Source: Malania oleifera (taxonomy: Eukaryota > Streptophyta > Magnoliopsida > Santalales > Ximeniaceae). Taken from it: 64,000 nucleotides of DNA. Below the pieces are notes generated by a model. That model had not been told where the DNA came from and made no database searches. It saw only the letters and a program-made list of their open reading frames with translations. The stretch spans positions 68,826,348 through 68,890,347 of the forward strand of contig NC_080427.1 of assembly GCF_029873635.1 (NCBI RefSeq), in the 5' to 3' direction. Shown piece by piece: positions 58,643 to 64,000 of the stretch (the stretch's first letter is position 1; the number at the start of each line of letters is the position of its first letter). A program made the translations under genes and the position numbers.

Positions 58643-60499
58643 TGTTGGCCTAACAAGGTTTTTCAATCAGTTTTGGTGATAACAAACAAAGGATTATTTA
58701 ACTTGGAAAGATTGAGTTTTTATGTTTCAGGATATATGGTTCAAAGTAAAGCTCAAGCATGGTTCAAGTAAAGCTCAAGCATTGTTCAAGTAAAAGCTCA
58801 AGTATGGTTCAAGTAAAGATAATGTATGAATCAAATGTGGGTCAAATAATCAATGATACAAGGAGAAACTAAGACATTTTGCAGCTCAAGCAAAGAATTT
58901 CAAAAGTCAAATTGAAGAAGATATCAAGCTTGGCATACAAAGTTTTAGGAAATATATTGTAAGTATTTCAAAAGCTAAAATATCGTTTGAAATAGGTTTT
59001 GAAGCTCTTTCAAGAGATTATAAGGACTTAAAAGACCTATTGAATATTTCTGAAATAAGCTTTGTAAAAATCATAAGAGAGCAAATAAGTTTTTAAAGAG
59101 AAATATTTTTAAAAAAATAGGTTTTTGGCAGATCAGATGACTGAACTTTTCAGTTTGGACATCTGAAGAATTACTTCAGATGTCTGAAGATTAAGTGCAG
59201 ATGTCTGAAGATTTTATGGATCAAAACCAAAAGAGGTAGTAGCAGTTTAGACGTCTGAACTCACGACTTCAGACATCTGAACCTGGCACCTTAGACGTCT
59301 AAACCCTATCTTCAGACATCTGACCCTGTGTCTAGTTGAATTTTTAAAGGGTTTCAGGAACTTCAGACGTCTGACCTCGAAACCTCAGACATCTGAACAC
59401 TGTTCAATGAGCAAATTTTTAAAATCTTATTTTTTAAATTATAGCTGTTTGAATCCCAAATTTTCTAACAACTTAGGAAACTCTTTAAGGAAACTCTTGT
59501 AACAAGGAAACATGTTTTGAAAGCCTATAAATACATGGTTCTTGTAAATAAAAAATACACCAAGCATTGAAATTCTCTCAAGCTCTCATACTCTCAAAAT
59601 CTCTCTTGATCAAACTCTTGCAAGCTGAAAGTATTGTGGTTCTGATTTTCTTACTCATCAATTCTTGAAAAAAAGACTATTGATTTCTCATCTAGAGAAA
59701 AGGAATTTGGTGAAATCTCTGTTAAAGCTTCAAAAGTTTATTTCTCTCTTGATATTTACCTTTTGAAGTACATAGTTTTTATTTGTACTAATCTGCTATT
59801 TGTGTGAGCATCTCTTGTATACCAGCTTTTTGATATCTCTCTTATAGATTTTGGATGATTCCAGGCTATTGGATCGTTGACCAAACAAGGGTATATTGTT
59901 TGGAGAAGGCAGGCTCTAGCCTTGGCCAAGGAGTGATTGTAAACAGGCGTTGTTCCACCCGGTAACGGAACTGCTATAGTGGAAACCTTTGGTATTTTTC
60001 CAAAGGCGAGGACGTATGCTATGTTGAAGCCGAACCTCGTAAAAATATTGTGTCTTTCTCTCTTCTTTACTTTCTATTCTCTGTACTTGCTATTATTGTT
60101 TGATTTAAAAGTGCAGGTTGCAGGTTTTAAAGTGAGAAAGAAACAAAGACTCTTGATATTTAGAAAGTACGTTTTGATTAACCGTTTGCAGAAGCCCAAA
60201 AGGGAGTACGTCGGTTAATCTACGAAAATCTTGATCAAGAGAAGTGCATACTAAGAGCTTACTCAAAGAAGGTGGTAAACATTTACAGGGAAATTAACAA
60301 AAGCACTAATCTTCTTGGTTGAGTGGTTGAATTGCTTTGATTTCATTGATTGGCTTGTGGTTTAAATTTCAGTATTTTCAAGTTTGATTATTAGTTATCA
60401 ATTGTGTTTTTCTTAGTATCATAAGCAAAATCTCATAAATCTATTAAAATAAAAAAGAATCCAATTCACCCCCCTTTTGGGAAGCTATTTCTAATTTCA
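58643..60499 (+). repeat. 3' LTR of Sirevirus-like copia element
   Basis: It starts TGTTGGCCTAACAAGG at 58643 and probably ends CTAATTTCA at 60499, after the family tail TTCACCCCCCTTTTGGG. It contains short repeats AGTAAAGCTCAAGCATGGTTCA near 58745-58820, the CAGACGTCTG array (59133-59398), TATA-like TATAAATA (59526-59533) and the GGCGAGGACGTATGC box (60005). The right edge is tentative. Confidence 0.72.
59133..59398 (+). promoter_or_regulatory. U3 motif array CTTCAGACATCTGAAC upstream of TATA-like box
   Basis: Ten variants in 265 bp (CAGATGTCTGAAG, TTAGACGTCTGAAC, CTTCAGACATCTGACC and others), about 130 bp upstream of TATAAATA at 59526. The core CAGACGTCTG is a perfect palindrome. Confidence 0.62.
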
Positions 60500-61772
60500 A
60501 TGTCTATATAAATTTGAATGCTATCATATTCTTATATCGTTTATGTTGTTATGCCCATATGTGTATAGCATTGCAGCACACTATCCATGATTTGATTATT
60601 AGCTAAATTTTTTTTGATGGATAGTTTATATCTTTTCTTAGCACGAACTACTATTAAGCTATGCTGTATATCTTGAGTTTGTTATACTACTGGATTGCAT
60701 GCTTGCATTGAATGCCTCCTACATGGTGGATGTAGTTGATGTATATTGCATGCTGGTAGTGGTTTTAGGTTCTCGTGTGCCTTGAACTGAATTATAAATT
60801 GCTTGATTGAACCTATCAGATACAGGTTTTATAGGAAAATGTCCGATTTATAGACAACATGCTGCCGAATTTTTGAAAAATTTTCCTAAAGTAGAACCTT
60901 GTACATAGATGATTATGATAAAATTAATGTTAAAATCTTTTTGAAAGGATAAGTGAAAACTAAATATATTAAACTTCATCCTAACATAATCATCAAACGT
61001 TTAGATAGGGTCAAATCCATCCCTATAGGAAGCGCATAAATGACTCTTATGCTTCACTTTCGTCTACTAAACTATTGAGGCTCTTCTGAAATCCCTGAAC
61101 ATTATATCCTATGCTTAAAAATTTATGTTTTGATATGGAATGTTCTTGGGTCATGAACTCTATAGCATGCCTTAATATACACTTCTCTGATGCATCTATG
61201 GTCTATAGGGACAACTATACTGATAGGGATAAATATAGTTGATTAATATTCAGTATAGTTGATTTTAAAGATCTAAATTGATGGCTTATACTACTTAGCA
61301 TAATGAAATTAGTCTTTAACTGGTATTAACAGTTTATTGCATCTAAGCTAGAATTCAAATCGATAGGGGGAGCATCCAAAAATTAAAATTCCTATCTTAT
61401 TATGCTCACAAACTTTTTCTTAGATCAGTTCTTGAATTCTATGTGGCTTTTGTGCTTAAATGAAAGTCATTATTGAAAATCATAATTTGAAATATGTTGT
61501 TTTGCCACAATCATTTGATTTTGTCATATGATCCTTGCTTTAAATTGTTTGACATCTTTAGGATCATTGTGGTTGTGTTTTTCTGGTTATATTTTAGCAT
61601 GTGCTTAATTGACAAACCATAAAAATGTTGCTTGCTTGTTTTAAATTAAAGTTTTTTTTTTTAGCAAACCCCCCTAGTACTTTTTGAAAAACAACAAAGG
61701 GGGGATATTTTTTTTATGCTTTATGGTAAGAACTATTTTCAAAACTAAACTATTTATCTCTTGCCTTATTAT

Positions 61773-61850
<78 letters not shown>

Positions 61851-62294
61851 GTGTGTCTTTTTTTTTTTAAATTGCATAACTAGTTCGATAACTATACATG
61901 AAAATGCATACAAACTAGTTAGACAGTTTTATGCTTAAACCTTTTACCTGTTATCATATGCTGTTTGTTTTAAAATCAAATCTTTTACGAGTCTTATGAT
62001 ATGACTTAAATTGCTATGGTTTGTGGATAATTCTAGTCTAATCATGTTTGTTATGTCATTTTAAATTTGAATGACCAGTTATATTGTTTGTGTGCTTAAT
62101 TGTTATATTTTCAAAAATTAATTATATTTTACATGCCCTTTTGCTGTTGCCAAAAGGGGGAGAAGTAGGGAAAACTGGGTAGTCATTAAATGTTTAAATA
62201 TTTATATTTTATTTATGCATTATTTTAGGGGGAGCCTTTCTTGGCTGTACCCACTTTTGCATAAAGTATTTGTCATCATAAAAAATAGGGAGAT
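60500..62294 (+). mobile_element. 3' region of another copia element
   Basis: Non-coding tract ending in the purine tract AAAATAGGGAGAT (62282-62294) and, further left, AAAAGGGGGAGAAG (62153), typical of the region before a 3' LTR. It contains, in reverse orientation, the block shared with the CACTA element (60690-60900: CTACATGGTGGATGTAG, TTGCATGCTGGTAGTGG, ACATGCTGCCGAA). The 5' side was replaced by the LTR ending near 60499. Confidence 0.6.
61787..61856. repeat. Self-complementary compound microsatellite (AC)n(AT)n(GT)n
   Basis: AC repeats to 61808, AT repeats to 61820, then GT repeats to 61856 with one C interruption. The two arms are complementary, so the 70 bases can form one hairpin. 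Confidence 0.9.
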
Positions 62295-64000
62295 TGTTGA
62301 CCTTATAGGTCATACCCTGTTTTGATTATAACAAATACTTTGGTATTTAATGTCTGTCAAGTTTGTGTGCAGGTTCATATTAGCAAGATCATATGATGGC
62401 ATAAGGTGACTTGAAAAATAAAGACCCAGAATAGTCATTTATTGTAATTTGTATTATGTTTAATTCGGGTTTGTAATAATAAAGTAGGAATGGTCTATAA
62501 TAATTGATATGCATCATGCATGTAGGAACTGATAAGCTCAAAGACCTTAGAAAGCACCTAGGACCTTGCACTTGCACTTAGAATAAGTCTCCACTTTCAA
62601 ATGTGCAATTTGGGGAACACACATTTATCAGGTACTAAAATAGTAAGGCTTCGGGCGACCAAACTTTGGTGTTCAAAACACCTAAGTTGATCGAATCGTT
62701 GAATAGTTAGCGTGTTGACTTGACTTCGAACGACCGAACCAAAAAGACCTTAGCATCTTCAATCAACCGAACTCATATCCTGACCTTTTCCAACAACTCG
62801 GGCCTCCGAACATTTACGTTCAACTGTTCGACCGAAAGTATAAGTTCGGTAAACCGAACTTGAGACCAGGTGATCAAACCTCGAGCAAGTTGGAAAATCG
62901 CCATAATTAGCAAACCGAACAATTAATCAGGCACCTGAACATGAAAAGTTACTTTTTCTCATGTGTCTATTCAGGCGACCGAACTAATGGCTCGGTCGAC
63001 TGAAACTCTTAGGTTGGTCTAATTTTTACCGAGGTTACTTGGGGTTAAACAAGGTTAATTTTCTTAAACTCTTTTAAAATAAATTTAATAATTCCCTATG
63101 TATCCCCAACGGTTATAATTTTGGCTAAGTCTATAAATATAGGTTCATTTGCTCAATTAGGGGGTAATTAGCACTTTGATTAGCAAAAATATTCTCTGTA
63201 TTTTTAAGAGACCTTTTTCAAAATACAACTCCTATACACTCTCATTCTACTATTCCTTTACTAAATCAATCCTTGTGAGAGTACTTTGAATGATTATATA
63301 TTATTCTCATTTGCTAGAAACTCTCATTGTAATCTTTGTTTGTTTGATTTTTGGATTGAGAGTTGAGCAAATATTTTTTTCCCCGATTTTATTTAATAAA
63401 TCATTGTGTGGGAAAAATCTTGTAGCTAGTGAGTCTTTGCATCATTATTGAAAGACTCATTGAGCTTGTGTTTTTTTATTGTGCAAGTATAATTTTTCAC
63501 AAGCTAATTTTTCGAATATCTCTTGTACTTGAATATTGAAAAAATATTTTTAGAGGTATTTTGATTGCACTTGGTGAAAATCTTCAAAACCCTAAACTGT
63601 GATTGAGATTTACATCCATACATTGTTTCAAAGATTAGCTTGTTAATACACTCTTGTGCTTGATTGATTATAGACATTATATTGAGTGTTGATTGCACAC
63701 ACATAACATTGAGCTTATAGTTATTATAGTAGTGATGTGCATTGATTGATACTAGTACAAATCTGCTTAATTGAGAAGCATATATTTTGTACACATCTTG
63801 TATTGTGATTTGGTTGTATTCCAGGCATGGGTCTTAAGAGGGAGACTTGATCCGTGAAAAGTCTCAGATTGGCTTTGGTCCGGTTAGAAAAGTTAGGTGC
63901 ACCATCCTGGTAAGGTGCTGCAATCAGTGCTGCTCCACCCGTGAAGTGAGACTACGTAGAATCCTTGTGCTTGTGAGCCAAGGTGGGGACGTAGGCAGTA
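62295..64000 (+). mobile_element. 3' LTR of a copia element (TGTTGACC family), cut by window end
   Basis: It starts TGTTGACCTTATAGGTCATACC, as at 12759 and 25389. A looser CGACCGAAC motif array lies at 62650-63012, with a TATA-like CTATAAATATAG at 63131. Late-LTR text CCTGGTAAGGTGC leads to GGTGGGGACGTAGGCAGT at the window edge. About 250 bp of LTR should remain beyond 64000, judging by the copy at 12759-14892. Confidence 0.82.

Larger units (their letters stand above)
46775..60499 (+). mobile_element. Sirevirus-like Ty1/copia element with env-like ORF, 5' LTR missing
   Basis: Order: gag (46775-47222 and 52119-53304, split by nested solo LTRs), protease and integrase (53440-55007), RT and RNase H (55020-56477), a spacer with motif array, env-like ORF (56818-58087), 3' tract with GGGGGAG purine tracts, and 3' LTR (58643-60499). 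Gag-PR-INT-RT-RH order is copia; two zinc knuckles and an extra ORF after pol indicate a Sirevirus/Maximus relative. Several stops and frameshifts make it inactive. Confidence 0.85.

Noticed and set aside
61674-61938. Frames with Thr-His and Cys-Val runs
   Set aside because: Translations of the AC/GT microsatellite.
1-64000. tRNA, rRNA or other RNA genes
   Set aside because: Only primer binding sites complementary to tRNA ends were recognised; no full cloverleaf or rRNA segment was seen by eye. A tRNA scan would settle it.

Overview
The window reads as nuclear DNA of a flowering plant, probably not a grass. It is AT-rich, with spliced gene structure and layered retrotransposons of Ty1/copia (Sirevirus-like) and Ty3/gypsy (Athila/Tat-like) type, plus one very large CACTA (En/Spm) DNA transposon. 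I cannot name the species. Only one host gene is visible: the first two coding exons of a SELT-like (selenoprotein T-like, thioredoxin-like fold) gene on the minus strand at 4193-4537. Nearly everything else is transposon sequence, much of it broken.

Layout. 1-2593: minus-strand LTR retrotransposon running off the left edge. 2611-4192: gene-free, possibly intron 2 of the SELT-like gene. 4193-4537: SELT-like exons. 4584-6590: AT-rich flank with local duplications. 6590-8188: stacked LTR fragments. 8189-23315: complete-looking 15.1 kb CACTA element with matching ATA target duplications, inserted in a copia LTR. It carries a degenerate TNP2 transposase, a degenerate second ORF and a 2.1 kb solo LTR (TSD CTATC). 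23319-24634: rest of that copia LTR and its upstream tract. 24635-29585: LTRs inserted into one another. 29586-35338 (+) and 35773-42623 (-): two copies of a non-autonomous gypsy element, tail to tail, with the same internal deletion of RT, RNase H and integrase core. 42641-45697: copia gag remnant split by a solo LTR (TSD AAAAA). 46775-60499: Sirevirus-like copia element (gag, protease, integrase, RT, RNase H, env-like ORF, 3' LTR); its gag is split by a solo LTR (TSD TACTC) that itself holds another solo LTR. 60500-64000: 3' part and 3' LTR of another copia element, leaving at the right edge.

How the parts relate. The insertions give a relative history: host gene and old LTRs, then copia LTR, CACTA and solo LTR on the left; a chain of copia and gypsy insertions in the middle; a copia element hit twice on the right. 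The most unusual pattern is in the promoters. Nearly every LTR family except the gypsy pair carries, just upstream of a TATA-like box, a dense array of family-specific quasi-palindromic motifs (GGTCGACCGAAC, CTTCAGACATCTGAAC or TTCGTCGACGAA types). The CTTCAGACATCTGAAC array also occurs a second time, directly in front of the env-like ORF of the right-hand copia element, where it may be an internal promoter. All coordinates and alignments were made by eye.
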